DNA from: Agrobacterium larrymoorei
GTDB taxonomy: Bacteria; Pseudomonadota; Alphaproteobacteria; Rhizobiales; Rhizobiaceae
Length of the DNA: 64,000 nucleotides
Direction of reading: 5' to 3'
NCBI RefSeq assembly: GCF_005145045.1
Contig: NZ_CP039691.1
Coordinates: forward strand, 2,306,001-2,370,000
In this document: piece by piece, positions 51,047 to 60,001 of the stretch
Numbering within the stretch: the stretch's first letter is position 1
How the letters are laid out: the number at the start of each line of letters is the position of its first letter
Made by a program: the position numbers and the translations under genes
The notes under the pieces: model-generated
What the model saw: only the letters and a program-made list of their open reading frames with translations
What the model was told of the DNA's origin: nothing
Databases searched by the model: none

Positions 51047-52699
51047 CTACCGATCGCTCAATGCAGCGTGCGGATTGACCCAAGGCTCCTGATTGGAGCG
51101 CGGCAGCGGCTGGCGTCCCAAAATATGGTCGGCGGCTTTTTCGCCGGTCATGATCGAGGGGCCGTTGAGGTTGCCGTAGGTGACGTGCGGGAAGATGGAG
51201 CTGTCTGCTACGCGCAGGCCATCGACGCCGATGACGCGGCATTCGGGATCGACCACGGCAAGTGGATCATCTTTCGCGCCCATGCGGCAGGTGCCGCAGG
51301 GGTGGTAGGCGCTTTCCAGATGTTCGCGCAGGAAGGCGTCAATCTCGGCATCCGACTGTACGTTTTCGCCCGGCTGGATTTCGGGTCCGCGAAACTCATC
51401 GAACGCCTTCTGGGCGAATATATCTCGCGTCAGTCGCACGCAGTGGCGGAATTTTTCCCAGTCTTCGGCGTGGCTCATATAGTTGAACTGGATGACCGGA
51501 TCATCCTTCGGATCAGACGAGCGCAGCGTGACATTGCCACGCGATTTCGACAGGTTATAGCCGACATGCACCTGAAAACCGTGGCTTTTCGCCGCCGCCT
51601 TGCCGTCATAGGAAATGGCGACGGGCAGGAAATGGAACTGGATATCCGGCTGCTTGAGACCGGGGCTTGAGCGCAGGAAGGCGCAGGCTTCGAATTGGTT
51701 GGAGGCACCGAGCCCGCCCTTGGTCATAAGCCATTGTGCGCCGGCCACGCCCTGCCAGAACCATGGCAGCCATGAATAGAGCGAAACCGGCTTGGTGGAG
51801 ACCTGCTGGAAATAGAACTCCATATGGTCCTGAAGATTGGCACCGACGCCGGGGCGATCCGCTTTCACTTCGATACCCATCTCTGCCAGATGCTGCGCCG
51901 GGCCGATGCCTGAAAGCATGAGCAATTTCGGGGAGTTGAAAGAGGATGCGGAGACGATGACTTCGCGGTTCGCCTTGATCGTTTCCACGCCACCGTTGCG
52001 CTCGATCTCGACACCCGTTGCACGACCGTTCTCGATCACGATCTTGCGCGCGAAGCCATGGACGAGCGTAACATTGCCGCGCTTCAGCGCCGGGCGCAGA
52101 TAGGCATTGGCGGCAGACCAGCGGCGACCATTGTGGATGGTCTGCTCCATCAGCCCGAAGCCTTCCTGCTTGGAACCGTTGTAATCTTCCGTCATCTCGA
52201 AACCGGCCTGCTGGCCTGCCTGAATGAAGGCGTGGAACAGCGGATTTTTCACCGGTCCACGCTGTACATGCAGCGGCCCATCCGTCCCGCGCCAGCCTTC
52301 CTCGCCGCCATGGCTGTGTTCCATGCGCTTGAAGTAGGGCAGCACGTCCGCATATGACCACCCTTGAGCACCCAACTCTTCCCACCGGTTGAAATCCTCC
52401 GCATGGCCACGAACATAGACGAGGCCATTGATGGAGGACGAGCCGCCGATGACCTTGCCGCGCGGCGCGGTGATGCGGCGGTTGTTGAGGTTCGGCTCCG
52501 GCTCCGAGAGATAACCCCAATTGTAGCGCTTCATGCTCATCGGCCATGCGAGAGCGGCTGGCATCTGGATGAACGGCCCAAAATCCGAACCGCCCGCCTC
52601 AATGACGATAACGGAATATCTGCCGTCCTCCGACAGGCGATAGGCCATGGCTGAGCCAGCGGAGCCTGAACCGACTATGACGAAATCTGCCTGTTGCAT
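51047..52699 (-). CDS. betA: Choline dehydrogenase
   Basis: A 550-residue GMC-family flavoprotein. FAD site [21 protein letters not shown] at the start, GMC signature 1 near [26 protein letters not shown] and signature 2 with SGIGPAQHL, and the C-terminal catalytic His in [12 protein letters not shown] and [15 protein letters not shown]. It oxidises choline to betaine aldehyde at the inner membrane. Last gene of betI-betB-betA, separated from betB by 277 bases with a large inverted repeat. Confidence 0.95.
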   Translation of the reverse strand: MQQADFVIVGSGSAGSAMAYRLSEDGRYSVIVIEAGGSDFGPFIQMPAALAWPMSMKRYNWGYLSEPEPNLNNRRITAPRGKVIGGSSSINGLVYVRGHAEDFNRWEELGAQGWSYADVLPYFKRMEHSHGGEEGWRGTDGPLHVQRGPVKNPLFHAFIQAGQQAGFEMTEDYNGSKQEGFGLMEQTIHNGRRWSAANAYLRPALKRGNVTLVHGFARKIVIENGRATGVEIERNGGVETIKANREVIVSASSFNSPKLLMLSGIGPAQHLAEMGIEVKADRPGVGANLQDHMEFYFQQVSTKPVSLYSWLPWFWQGVAGAQWLMTKGGLGASNQFEACAFLRSSPGLKQPDIQFHFLPVAISYDGKAAAKSHGFQVHVGYNLSKSRGNVTLRSSDPKDDPVIQFNYMSHAEDWEKFRHCVRLTRDIFAQKAFDEFRGPEIQPGENVQSDAEIDAFLREHLESAYHPCGTCRMGAKDDPLAVVDPECRVIGVDGLRVADSSIFPHVTYGNLNGPSIMTGEKAADHILGRQPLPRSNQEPWVNPHAALSDR

Positions 52700-52724
52700 T
52701 CTGGTTATCTCTTGGTTGTGGCCA

Positions 52725-52932
52725 CCTCGCCCTTCGAGGCCCGTTACACGGGCACCTCAGGATGAGGTGGAGAGAACATTGCGTTAAAAATCAGGTGCCT
52801 GAAGCGAAGCTGCGACCCACTTTCTTGAAGCTGGGCTTAGGGATGGGGCCGTATTAACTCGACACCTCAAACGCGGCGGCTCCTCTCATCCTCATCCTGA
52901 GGTGCCCGTGTAACGGGCCTCGAAGGGCGAGG
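52725..52932. repeat. 43-bp perfect inverted repeats between betB and betA
   Basis: Arms 52725-52767 and 52890-52932 are perfect reverse complements over 43 bases (core GCCCGTTACACGGGC, flanked by CCTTCGAGG and CCTCAGGATGAGG), with 122 bases between. The sequence is a common rhizobial intergenic palindrome. On the betB-betA transcript the arms would form one long hairpin before betA. It nearly fills the intergenic gap. Confidence 0.88.
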
Positions 52933-52976
52933 ATGAGCCGACTGGCCGGATACTCCCTTAGCAGGGGAGCGCCGCC

Positions 52977-54446
52977 TCAATACGGCGCCTCAACCTTCCC
53001 CGTTGCGACATAAACCGTCTTCAACTCACTGTAATGATTGAGCGCGGCAGCCGAATTCTCCCGCCCAAAGCCAGACTGCTTCGAACCACCGAACGGCATC
53101 TCAACCGGGCAGAGATTATACGTATTGATCCACAACGTACCCGCTTCCAAATGATCCACCACACGATGCGCACGGGAGATATCTGCCGTGAAGACGCCGC
53201 CTGCGAGGCCGAATTCGGTGGCGTTGGCGCGGGTGATGACCTCTTCCTCGGTATCGAAATCCAGCACGCACATGACGGGGCCGAATATTTCTTCGCGGGC
53301 GATGGTCATCTCATCAGTCACATCGGCAAAGACGGCGGGCTGTACGTAAAAGCCTTCGCCGGAGACATTATTGGGAATGCCGCCGCCGGTGAGAAGCGTT
53401 GCGCCTTCGGCCTTGCCCTTTTCCATATAGGCCAGCACTTTTTCCTGCTGCGCCTTGGACACCAGCGGGCCGATCTGGGTGGCTTCATCCATCGGATCGC
53501 CCAACACCATGGCCTCGGTGCGGCTCTTCAGACTGTCGAGGAACCGCTGCTTTGCGCCGCGCTGCACGAAAACGCGGGTACCATTCGAGCAGACCTGACC
53601 GGAGGAATAGAAGTTGCCGAGCATGGCCCCGCCAACGGCGCTTTCAATATCGGCATCATCAAAGACGATCAGCGGCGACTTGCCGCCGAGTTCCATCGTT
53701 ACGTGCTTCAGGTGCCCGGCAGCGGCAGCGGCGACCTTGCGGCCTGTCGGCACGGAGCCGGTGAGCGACACCTTGGCGACATCTTTGTGGTTGACCAGCA
53801 GCGGGCCGGTATCGCGGTCGCCCTGAATGACGTTGAACAGGCCCTTGGGCAAACCGGCTTCGATCAAAATTTCGGCAATCTTCAGCGCGCCGAGCGGCGT
53901 GTTTTCCGATGGTTTGAAGACCATGGCATTGCCCGCCACGAGTGCTGGAGCCGCCTTCCAGCAGGCGATCTGCTGCGGGTAGTTCCACGCACCAATGCCG
54001 ACGCAGACGCCGAGCGGCACGCGCTTGGTATAGGCAAAATCACCACCCAGCGGAATGTAATCGCCATTCAGCGCAGACGGCGCGATGCCGCCGAAGAACT
54101 CGAAGCTGTCGGCACCGGAGGTCGGGTCGGCGACGATGGTTTCCTGAATGGGCTTGCCGGTATCCAGCGTTTCCAGTTCGGAAAGCTCGCGGTTGCGCTC
54201 GCGCATGATATCCGCCGCACGGCGCAGAATGCGCCCGCGTGCCGTCGGGCTCATCGCCGCCCATTCTTTCTGGGCGCGCTTGGCAGAGGCCACGGCACGT
54301 TCCACGATGGCAGGTGTCGCGGCATGCAGCCGGGCGATGACTTCGCCGGTAGCGGGATAGATGCTCTCGATGACAGTGCCGTTGGTGTCTTCGACATACT
54401 CGCCATCGATGAAATGCGAGGCTTTGGGCTGGGCTTTCAACGTCAT
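52977..54446 (-). CDS. betB: Betaine aldehyde dehydrogenase
   Basis: A 489-residue NAD(P)-dependent enzyme starting at [12 protein letters not shown]. The ALDH features are [29 protein letters not shown], Glu in [13 protein letters not shown], and the catalytic Cys in [16 protein letters not shown]. It converts betaine aldehyde to glycine betaine. It starts 11 bases after betI, so the two are cotranscribed. Confidence 0.96.
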   Translation of the reverse strand: MTLKAQPKASHFIDGEYVEDTNGTVIESIYPATGEVIARLHAATPAIVERAVASAKRAQKEWAAMSPTARGRILRRAADIMRERNRELSELETLDTGKPIQETIVADPTSGADSFEFFGGIAPSALNGDYIPLGGDFAYTKRVPLGVCVGIGAWNYPQQIACWKAAPALVAGNAMVFKPSENTPLGALKIAEILIEAGLPKGLFNVIQGDRDTGPLLVNHKDVAKVSLTGSVPTGRKVAAAAAGHLKHVTMELGGKSPLIVFDDADIESAVGGAMLGNFYSSGQVCSNGTRVFVQRGAKQRFLDSLKSRTEAMVLGDPMDEATQIGPLVSKAQQEKVLAYMEKGKAEGATLLTGGGIPNNVSGEGFYVQPAVFADVTDEMTIAREEIFGPVMCVLDFDTEEEVITRANATEFGLAGGVFTADISRAHRVVDHLEAGTLWINTYNLCPVEMPFGGSKQSGFGRENSAAALNHYSELKTVYVATGKVEAPY

Positions 54447-54457
54447 TATATTGATCC

Positions 54458-55069
54458 TCAAAGAATGCGGATGGACGGCTTGTTGTCCGAAAACTGTTTC
54501 AGCTGTGTGTCGAAATAATCCTCGACCAGCGCGGGCGCTGCGGACAGGCCAAGCGGCGCGGCTTGCAGGCTGTGGCGAATATAGAGACCGTCGATCATGG
54601 CCGCCGCCCCTTCCGCAATCCGCGCCGCGTCATCAGGCGGGCAGAGGCGGTTAAGGCTGTCCATGATGTTGGAGCGAAGGCGCTTGGTATAGACTACGAG
54701 CAGTCTTCGCGTTTCTTCCGAACGCTGCGCCTCCACGTAAAAGGCCAGCCATGCGGCAACCGTTTCCTGGGTGAACTGATCGCTCTGGAAAGAGACACGC
54801 ACGATGGCGCTGAGCCGCTCACGCGGGCCGGAAGCGCGGGTCAAGGCGGCAATGGCGTCGCGCCGCAAATCACGCAGCAGGCTGCGAATGGTTTCCAGCA
54901 AAAGCTGCTGCTTGCTGCCGAAATAGTGATGCGCAAGCGCTGCAGAAACGCCCGCCTCGCGCGCGATATCCGACATCGTTACATTCAGAGAACCATGATG
55001 GCCTATGGTGCGGAGGGCAGCATCCACCAGCGCCTTGCGCCGCAGCGGCTCCATTCCAACTTTGGGCAT
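54458..55069 (-). CDS. betI: TetR-family repressor BetI
   Basis: A 203-residue TetR regulator starting at [19 protein letters not shown] with the DNA-binding helices [28 protein letters not shown]. The whole length resembles BetI, the choline-sensitive repressor of the bet genes. First gene of the operon; its operator is the 18-bp palindrome 33 bases upstream. Unlike Sinorhizobium meliloti, no betC (choline sulfatase) lies between betI and betB. Confidence 0.95.
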   Translation of the reverse strand: MPKVGMEPLRRKALVDAALRTIGHHGSLNVTMSDIAREAGVSAALAHHYFGSKQQLLLETIRSLLRDLRRDAIAALTRASGPRERLSAIVRVSFQSDQFTQETVAAWLAFYVEAQRSEETRRLLVVYTKRLRSNIMDSLNRLCPPDDAARIAEGAAAMIDGLYIRHSLQAAPLGLSAAPALVEDYFDTQLKQFSDNKPSIRIL

Positions 55070-55102
55070 GAGCAATCTCCTTTACGCGCTCTTTTATTCT
55101 TG

Positions 55103-55120
55103 ATTGATTGATCAATCAAT
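55103..55120 (-). promoter_or_regulatory. BetI operator
   Basis: ATTGATTGATCAATCAAT is a perfect 18-bp palindrome between the betI start and its promoter region, closely resembling known BetI sites of the ATTGATTG...CAATCAAT type. Choline should relieve repression. Confidence 0.85.
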
Positions 55121-55494
55121 AAAAAATGCGACACGCAAATGTGTGCCCCGCGCCATATCGAGCTCTTCTAATACTTTGCGCTTATGGGGGATTGCTGCTA
55201 ATGTTCGGGCACTTGCAGTGGAAGGGCGTAAGTCGAATTGATGACCCGCAACCGCTTCTTAAAGCCTGGGTCTGACCAGCATTTCTTTTCCCGCTCTTCC
55301 TATTTGAGAAAACGAACGTTTACGCCGGAACCAACGGCGGAGGTTTACGTTTCTCGGTCGCATAACGCGTTTGTGCTAAAATAATAATCACTTAAGTTCA
55401 TCCGGTTGGCCGCGGCTGAACGAAAAACAAGGCCAAAAATGGTGTTTGCCAAGGGATGATCCCGTGGCGGGCCATTCGAATAGGAGGAAACACG
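55121..55494. other. Intergenic region of 374 bases
   Basis: Between the BetI operator and the orphan ParD gene. It should hold the promoter of betIBA near its left edge and that of the ParD gene near its right. I see no coding frame with a ribosome site and no strong hairpin. Confidence 0.5.
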
Positions 55495-55725
55495 ATGCCG
55501 ATGGTTACCGTCTCCATTTCCCCGGAACAGGCCACGAAAATGCGCGAGGCTGTTGCCGGTGGCTCCTACGCTTCCGGTAGCGAAGTTGTGCGCGCCGCGC
55601 TCAGACTATGGGTCGCCTCCGTGGAGCAGGAAAACGCATCCTCGCCTGTATCGCCAGAGGCTGCCGAAGAGCATTTGAACGTTGCGGATCTCTACGCCGC
55701 CCACTCCAGACGCCGCCATGGTTGA
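55495..55725 (+). CDS. Orphan ParD-like antitoxin
   Basis: A 76-residue ribbon-helix-helix protein with AGGAGG before the ATG. MPMVTVSISPEQATKMREAV, then SYASGSEVVRAALRLWVASVE are the ParD core. The C-terminal toxin-binding tail is short and no ParE follows; the next gene is the EAL protein. So it is either a solitary antitoxin, possibly a trans-acting one, or has become a simple regulator. Confidence 0.82.
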   Translation: MPMVTVSISPEQATKMREAVAGGSYASGSEVVRAALRLWVASVEQENASSPVSPEAAEEHLNVADLYAAHSRRRHG

Positions 55726-55867
55726 CAATGGATTTCCAAACTCCACTGCATTTTAAATGACTGAAATATAAGACATAAAACTTTCATCAAACCGTCACAT
55801 AGCGGAAAGTTTTCGTTGAGAACTTTCCGTCAATGTCCATCAAAAAGTACCCGCATCCGCCGCGTTC

Positions 55868-55900
55868 TAGAGCGTTTCCTTGTTAAATGGAAACGCTCTA
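55868..55900. repeat. Palindromic hairpin, same core as at 7844
   Basis: TAGAGCGTTTCC / GGAAACGCTCTA, 12-bp perfect stem with a nine-base loop, in the leader of the EAL gene. Ten stem bases (GAGCGTTTCC) equal those of the hairpin behind the chemoreceptor gene. Confidence 0.75.
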
Positions 55901-55938
55901 AGGCAGGTTACAGGTCTTCATACGGTGGAGATATATTC

Positions 55939-57741
55939 ATGTTGTCTACGGCTATCGATCATGAAGCCATAAGACGGTTTGCCAGCGGTCAGATGATTTC
56001 CATGGCGAAGCTCGTTCTGGAATCTGCCTTTCAGCCCATCGTGGAAGCGACGACCGGAACCGTGTTCGGTTACGAGTCGCTGATGCGCGGCTATGACCGG
56101 ATCGGCTTTTCCAATCCACTTGAGCTTCTCGATCATGTCGAAGCGGACGGACAGCTGGTTGCTTTGGAGCAGATGCTGGCGGGCCGGGCTTTGGCCAAGT
56201 TTTCCACCCTGCCGGAATTTTCCTCGGCGACGCTGTTTCTGAACCTCGATGTCCGCCTCATCCGCCACGGCGATGCCATTCTGGATACGCTGCTGGCGCA
56301 TTTGGCAAAGGCCGAGATTCCACCTTCCTCCATCTGCTTCGAGCTTTCCGAGCGGTTCGATAATACCAGCGTGCCGGAATTCTCGACGCTGATCAGCCGC
56401 ATGCGACGCGAAGGCTTTAAGCTCGCCATCGACGATTTCGGCGTCGGCCATGGCGAGATGAAGCTGCTCTGCGACTTTCCGGTCGATTATCTGAAAATCG
56501 ACCGCTATTTCATCGAGGGTGTCGATAGCAACCCGCGCAAGCGCCACATGGTGAAGAACATCGTCAACATCGCGCACGTACTTGGCGTGCGGGTGATTGC
56601 CGAGGGCATTGAGACGGAAGCGGAGTTTCTGGCGTGCCGTGAGCATGGCGTCGATCTGGTGCAGGGCTGGTTCATCTCCCGCCCCACTACGTTCGTCACC
56701 GAATTGCAGACGGCTTTTCCGCACCTTCAGCACTTGGGCGAAACGCGCCGCAGCAGCCAGACGCTGGACGAAATCCTCATCCGCCGACAGATCGAGCGCC
56801 TGCCGACCGTGTTTGAAAATGACAGTATCGACAGCGTTTTCGAACTCTTCCGCCGCAACCCGGCACAGGCTTTCTTCCCGGTTCTCAATGCCAATGGCGA
56901 GCCGCGCGGCGTCATCAACGAATATCATCTGAAGGAATATATCTATCAGCCGTTCGGGCGCGATTTGCTGAAGAACAAGGTCTATGAGCGCACGATTTCT
57001 CACTTCGTGGATGGCGCGCCCATCGTCGGTCTCGATGCCGATGCCGATCAGCTGATGAATATTTTCGCCAATATGGGTGGCAGCGCCTGCGTTATTTTGA
57101 CAGAGAATATGCGTTATGTAGGCGTGGTTTCCGCCGCTTCGCTCATCAAGGTCATCAACGAGAAGCAGCTGAAGCTGGCGCAGGAGCAGAACCCCCTCAC
57201 CGCCCTTCCTGGCAACCGCGCCATCAGCGGCTTCATCGAGGATGCCTGCGGCGACAATGATGACAACCGCTTCTTCTGCTACTGCGATTTCGATAACTTC
57301 AAGCCGTTCAACGACAAATACGGCTTCCACGTCGGCGACCACGCCATCGGCCTGTTTTCCGCGCTGATGCGGCGCTACTTCTTCGCCGGGGGCTGTTTCC
57401 TCGGCCATATCGGCGGCGACGATTTCTTCATCGGCGTGCGCGACTGGACGAAGGAAGAACTGACCGAAATTCTGGAACGTCTGCTCAGTGATTTTCACGA
57501 TGATGTGGTTGCGCTTTACTCCGATGAGGACCGCGCGGCGGGCCAGATCAAAGGGCATGATCGCTTTGGCGTCGAGCGTGATTTCGCACTGCTGCGCTGC
57601 TCTATCGGCGTGTTGCAGTTGCCGAAAGAATTGATCATCGGGAGCCCCGAAAAGATCGGAGCAGAAATCGCCAGTATCAAAAAGGCCGCCAAGGAAAGCG
57701 ATTCCGGACTGGTTATTCGGAGCTATGGCGAGACGAAGTAA
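55939..57741 (+). CDS. EAL-CBS-GGDEF protein, c-di-GMP metabolism
   Basis: A 600-residue soluble protein starting at MLSTAIDHEAIRRF with GGTGGAG upstream. EAL domain first (about 25-260) with EAL as YESLMRG, LAIDDFGVGHG, LKIDRYFIEG and EGIETEAE, so the phosphodiesterase residues are largely present (Glu at the ESL position). A pair of CBS motifs follows (about 275-395, FPVLNANGEPRGVI and CVILTENMRYVGVV), then a GGDEF domain with GGDDF in place of GGDEF. That variant may still bind GTP but catalysis is uncertain. EAL-before-GGDEF order is the unusual one. Confidence 0.9.
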   Translation: MLSTAIDHEAIRRFASGQMISMAKLVLESAFQPIVEATTGTVFGYESLMRGYDRIGFSNPLELLDHVEADGQLVALEQMLAGRALAKFSTLPEFSSATLFLNLDVRLIRHGDAILDTLLAHLAKAEIPPSSICFELSERFDNTSVPEFSTLISRMRREGFKLAIDDFGVGHGEMKLLCDFPVDYLKIDRYFIEGVDSNPRKRHMVKNIVNIAHVLGVRVIAEGIETEAEFLACREHGVDLVQGWFISRPTTFVTELQTAFPHLQHLGETRRSSQTLDEILIRRQIERLPTVFENDSIDSVFELFRRNPAQAFFPVLNANGEPRGVINEYHLKEYIYQPFGRDLLKNKVYERTISHFVDGAPIVGLDADADQLMNIFANMGGSACVILTENMRYVGVVSAASLIKVINEKQLKLAQEQNPLTALPGNRAISGFIEDACGDNDDNRFFCYCDFDNFKPFNDKYGFHVGDHAIGLFSALMRRYFFAGGCFLGHIGGDDFFIGVRDWTKEELTEILERLLSDFHDDVVALYSDEDRAAGQIKGHDRFGVERDFALLRCSIGVLQLPKELIIGSPEKIGAEIASIKKAAKESDSGLVIRSYGETK

Positions 57742-57747
57742 TGCCTC

Positions 57748-57845
57748 CCTCATTCCTGTCCTCGGACTTGATCCGGGGATCAGTCACAGGAATCCAGTCA
57801 GCCAAGTCTTTGGGATGAAAAGACTCTTTCGCCGCGCAGACACAC
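57748..57845. repeat. Truncated RIME element
   Basis: It starts with CTCATTCCTGTC and a hybrid first hairpin (CTTGATCCGGGGATCAG insert) and has the CAGCCAAGTC and AAAAGACTCT blocks. It stops inside the third hairpin at CGCGCAGAC, where the next element begins. The right half is missing. Confidence 0.75.
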
Positions 57846-57846
57846 C

Positions 57847-57966
57847 ACCTCCGTCATACCGGGCTTGACCCGGTATCCAGCAGCCTTGCGTTTGCAAGGC
57901 AAAAGAGTCCTCTGCGATCAAAGACTTGATCGCACTGGACCCCGGCTCGGGGCCGGGGTGACGGCA
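57847..57966. repeat. Complete RIME element joined to a truncated one
   Basis: Outer arms CCGTCATACC/GGGGTGACGG, then TTGCAAGGC-type and GCGATCAAAGACTTGATCGC hairpins. Together with the truncated copy at 57748 it nearly fills the 339-base gap up to the reductase gene; the remaining 110 bases show nothing I can name. Confidence 0.8.
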
Positions 57967-58080
57967 CCTGAAGTCACAGAAATCCATCCAATTATCATCC
58001 ACAGCGGCAATACGCCTCCTTTCATAAGCCGTCCGGCTGACCTAAGTTCAGGTCATTGATAAGCTTCGAGGAGGCCCCTT

Positions 58081-59082
58081 ATGACTTTGCCATCCACCAT
58101 GCGTTTCGTTGATCTGCCAAGCTTCGGCGGGCCCGAGGTCATGACGTTTTCGAACGGTTCCCTGCCCTCGCCCAAGGCCGGGGAAATTCTGGTGAAGGTA
58201 GAGGCGGCGGGCATCAACCGGCCTGATGTGGCGCAGCGTCAGGGCAATTATCCTGCGCCAAAAGACGCAAGCCCTGTGCTGGGCCTGGAAATTGCCGGAG
58301 AGGTCGTGGCGCTTGGCGAAGGTGTCAGCGACTACAAGATTGGCGATCACGTCTGTGCGCTGGCAAATGGTGGCGGCTACGCGGAATATTGCGTGGTGCC
58401 TGCCGGGCAGGCCCTGCCGTTCCCCAGGGGATATGATGCGGTGAAAGCCGCGGCTCTGCCGGAAACCTTCTTCACCGTATGGGCCAATCTGTTCCAGATG
58501 GCAGGCCTGACCGAAGGCGAGAGCGTGCTGATCCATGGCGGCAGCAGCGGCATCGGCACGACGGCCATCCAGCTTGCCAAGGCATTCGGCGCGGAGGTCT
58601 ACACGACTGCGGGCTCGAAGGAAAAATGCGATGCCTGCGAAAAACTCGGCGCAAAGCGGGCGATCAATTATCGCGAGGAAGATTTCGCCGCCGTCATCAA
58701 GGAAGAGACTGGCGGCAAGGGCGTAGACGTCATCCTCGACATGATCGGCGCATCCTATTTCGAAAAGAACATCGCCTCGCTCGCCAAAGACGGCTGCCTC
58801 TCCATCATCGCCTTCCTCGGCGGTACGATTGCGGAAAAGGTCGATCTGCGCCCCATCATGGTCAAACGCCTCACCGTCACCGGCTCCACCATGCGCCCGC
58901 GCACAGCAGACGAAAAACGCGCAATCCGCGATGAGCTGGTGGAGCAGGTCTGGCCCTTGCTGGAGACTGGGAAACTCGCGCCTGTGATCCATGATGTGAT
59001 TGATTTCGCGCAGGTTGCCGAAGGTCACAGGTTGATGGAAAGCAGTGGGCATATTGGAAAGATCGTGATGCGGGTTGGCTGA
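58081..59082 (+). CDS. NAD(P)H-quinone oxidoreductase of the PIG3/zinc-independent MDR family
   Basis: A 333-residue medium-chain reductase lacking the zinc-ligand pattern of alcohol dehydrogenases. [17 protein letters not shown] is the PIG3 motif near residue 43, [22 protein letters not shown] follows, and [22 protein letters not shown] is the NADPH-binding loop. It reduces quinones or other unsaturated carbonyls in the cytosol. GAGGAGG precedes the ATG. Monocistronic as far as seen. Confidence 0.9.
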   Translation: MTLPSTMRFVDLPSFGGPEVMTFSNGSLPSPKAGEILVKVEAAGINRPDVAQRQGNYPAPKDASPVLGLEIAGEVVALGEGVSDYKIGDHVCALANGGGYAEYCVVPAGQALPFPRGYDAVKAAALPETFFTVWANLFQMAGLTEGESVLIHGGSSGIGTTAIQLAKAFGAEVYTTAGSKEKCDACEKLGAKRAINYREEDFAAVIKEETGGKGVDVILDMIGASYFEKNIASLAKDGCLSIIAFLGGTIAEKVDLRPIMVKRLTVTGSTMRPRTADEKRAIRDELVEQVWPLLETGKLAPVIHDVIDFAQVAEGHRLMESSGHIGKIVMRVG

Positions 59083-59105
59083 ACCCGTACGGCATCTGTT
59101 GTTTT

Positions 59106-59143
59106 CATTGACAACAGATGCAGATGTTGTCAATGATGACAAC
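59106..59143 (+). promoter_or_regulatory. Promoter and nested operators of the DUF6516 module
   Basis: A perfect 11-bp inverted repeat CATTGACAACA / TGTTGTCAATG (59106-59116, 59125-59135), overlapped by a second, GTTGTCA-ATGA-TGACAAC (59126-59143). TTGACA (59108-59113) with an 18-base spacer before AATGAT (59132-59137) predicts a start near 59144, the toxin ATG itself. Confidence 0.65.
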
Positions 59144-59425
59144 ATGAGAGCCGTTCTTATCGAGAAAATGCGCAAAGTTATCAGCGAAACGGCTTTCTTC
59201 GAGGTTGTGCTGTGGCATTTGCCGGAGCCTGTTCCGGGTAGTGAACATCCGTTCAAGTATCGGCTGGCCTTGGTGATCAACGGTGAATGCGTGCTTCGAT
59301 ACGATAACGAGCGTGGCAAGGGCGACCATCGCCATATTGATGGACAAGAACAACCCATCGTGTTTTTGGGCTTGGAAGAGCTTTTCGAGGCGTTTCAAAC
59401 CGATATGGAAAGGATCCTGATATGA
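59144..59425 (+). CDS. DUF6516 (TumE-type) putative toxin
   Basis: A 93-residue protein read from the ATG at 59144, with no ribosome site but at the predicted transcription start (leaderless). DUF6516 core: FFEVVLWHLPEPVPGSEHPFKYRLALV then RYDNERGKGDHRHIDGQE, containing conserved Asp, Glu and two His that may form an active site. Stop overlaps the start of the partner gene by four bases. The family is a proposed toxin paired with HVO_A0114-type antitoxins; its target is not established. Confidence 0.82.
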   Translation: MRAVLIEKMRKVISETAFFEVVLWHLPEPVPGSEHPFKYRLALVINGECVLRYDNERGKGDHRHIDGQEQPIVFLGLEELFEAFQTDMERILI

Positions 59426-59787
59426 CGACATTGACAGTGCGGCTCAGCACGATGGACGACATGAAGGCCCGTTTTGCGAAAGCAGGACAACTCGCCATGT
59501 CGGGAAAGGCAATAGACGCCAAGCCTTCGATCGAGTTTTCGAGTTACGATGACCTCCACCGCATTCTTGCGCCGCTAAGGTTGGCAATCGTTAGAACCCT
59601 TGTAGGGCAAGGAGCACTTTCCATCCGCGAAGTGGCGCGTCGCGTTGGACGGGATGTTCAGGCGGTGCATCGGGATATCACGACGCTGATAAATTCGGGT
59701 ATCATTGACCGGCACGAAAACGGCGTGGAATTTCCTTACGATCAGATCCATTTCGAGTTCGATGTGACGGCTGAAAAAGCCGCTTGA
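59422..59787 (+). CDS. HVO_A0114 (TumA-type) HTH antitoxin
   Basis: A 121-residue winged-helix DNA-binding protein. The C-terminal half (LHRILAPLRLAIVRTLVGQGALSIREVARRVGRDVQAVHRDITTLINSG) is the helix-turn-helix, and EFPYDQIHFEFDV the end of the wing. It should bind the nested inverted repeats upstream of the toxin gene and autorepress. Toxin-first order, unlike most antitoxin-first modules. Confidence 0.85.
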   Translation: MTTLTVRLSTMDDMKARFAKAGQLAMSGKAIDAKPSIEFSSYDDLHRILAPLRLAIVRTLVGQGALSIREVARRVGRDVQAVHRDITTLINSGIIDRHENGVEFPYDQIHFEFDVTAEKAA

Positions 59788-59823
59788 ATTCGACACCCCT
59801 TGCAATCCCTGCGAATCGTATTA

Positions 59824-59853
59824 CCTTTCTCTTATGTTCAACGTAGAGAAAGG
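59824..59853 (+). promoter_or_regulatory. Hairpin covering a ribosome site
   Basis: CCTTTCTC (59824-59831) pairs perfectly with GAGAAAGG (59846-59853), 14-base loop. The right arm is part of the purine tract GAGAAAGGAAGG that serves as the ribosome site for the ATG at 59865. The fold would weaken initiation, as in thermosensors or small-RNA targets. Confidence 0.5.
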
Positions 59854-59864
59854 AAGGTGATCCA

Positions 59865-59939
59865 ATGTCTAGTGAGATTTCGGTCTTCGTAGCAGGCAAT
59901 GGAAAGGATTTGATTTTGACGAGGCAGCCCTCGGCCTGA
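59865..59939 (+). CDS. Candidate 24-residue peptide
   Basis: ATG preceded by AAGGAAGGTGATCCA, one of the better ribosome sites in the window. The peptide is MSSEISVFVAGNGKDLILTR then QPSA and a stop. A GAAACG/CGTTTC hairpin (59954-59973) and a good terminator (60002-60023) follow, so it may be a leader peptide or a small ORF on a short RNA of about 170 bases. An alternative is that one base was lost in the T run near 59910-59918: the +1 frame continues DFDEAALGLIRLPFETLQ and beyond, as if a longer protein were frame-shifted. Not recognised either way. Confidence 0.4.
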   Translation: MSSEISVFVAGNGKDLILTRQPSA

Positions 59940-60001
59940 TCCGCCTTCCCTTTGAAACGTTGCAAAGCGTTTCGGGTCTGAGACAATGGCCAAACTCATG
60001 G

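Noticed and set aside
40772..52932. The two large palindromes as insertion sequences
   Set aside because: There is no transposase frame inside either one; they are short dispersed repeats.
53034..54518. 494-codon open frame opposite betB
   Set aside because: Same length range as betB but lacks any family pattern; the bias comes from the betB codons.
55918..57753. 611-codon open frame opposite the EAL-GGDEF gene
   Set aside because: It is a high-GC shadow with no ribosome site and no recognisable domains; the plus strand has clear motifs.
58048..59358. 436-codon open frame opposite the quinone reductase gene
   Set aside because: It is antisense to a well recognised MDR gene and shows no domain.
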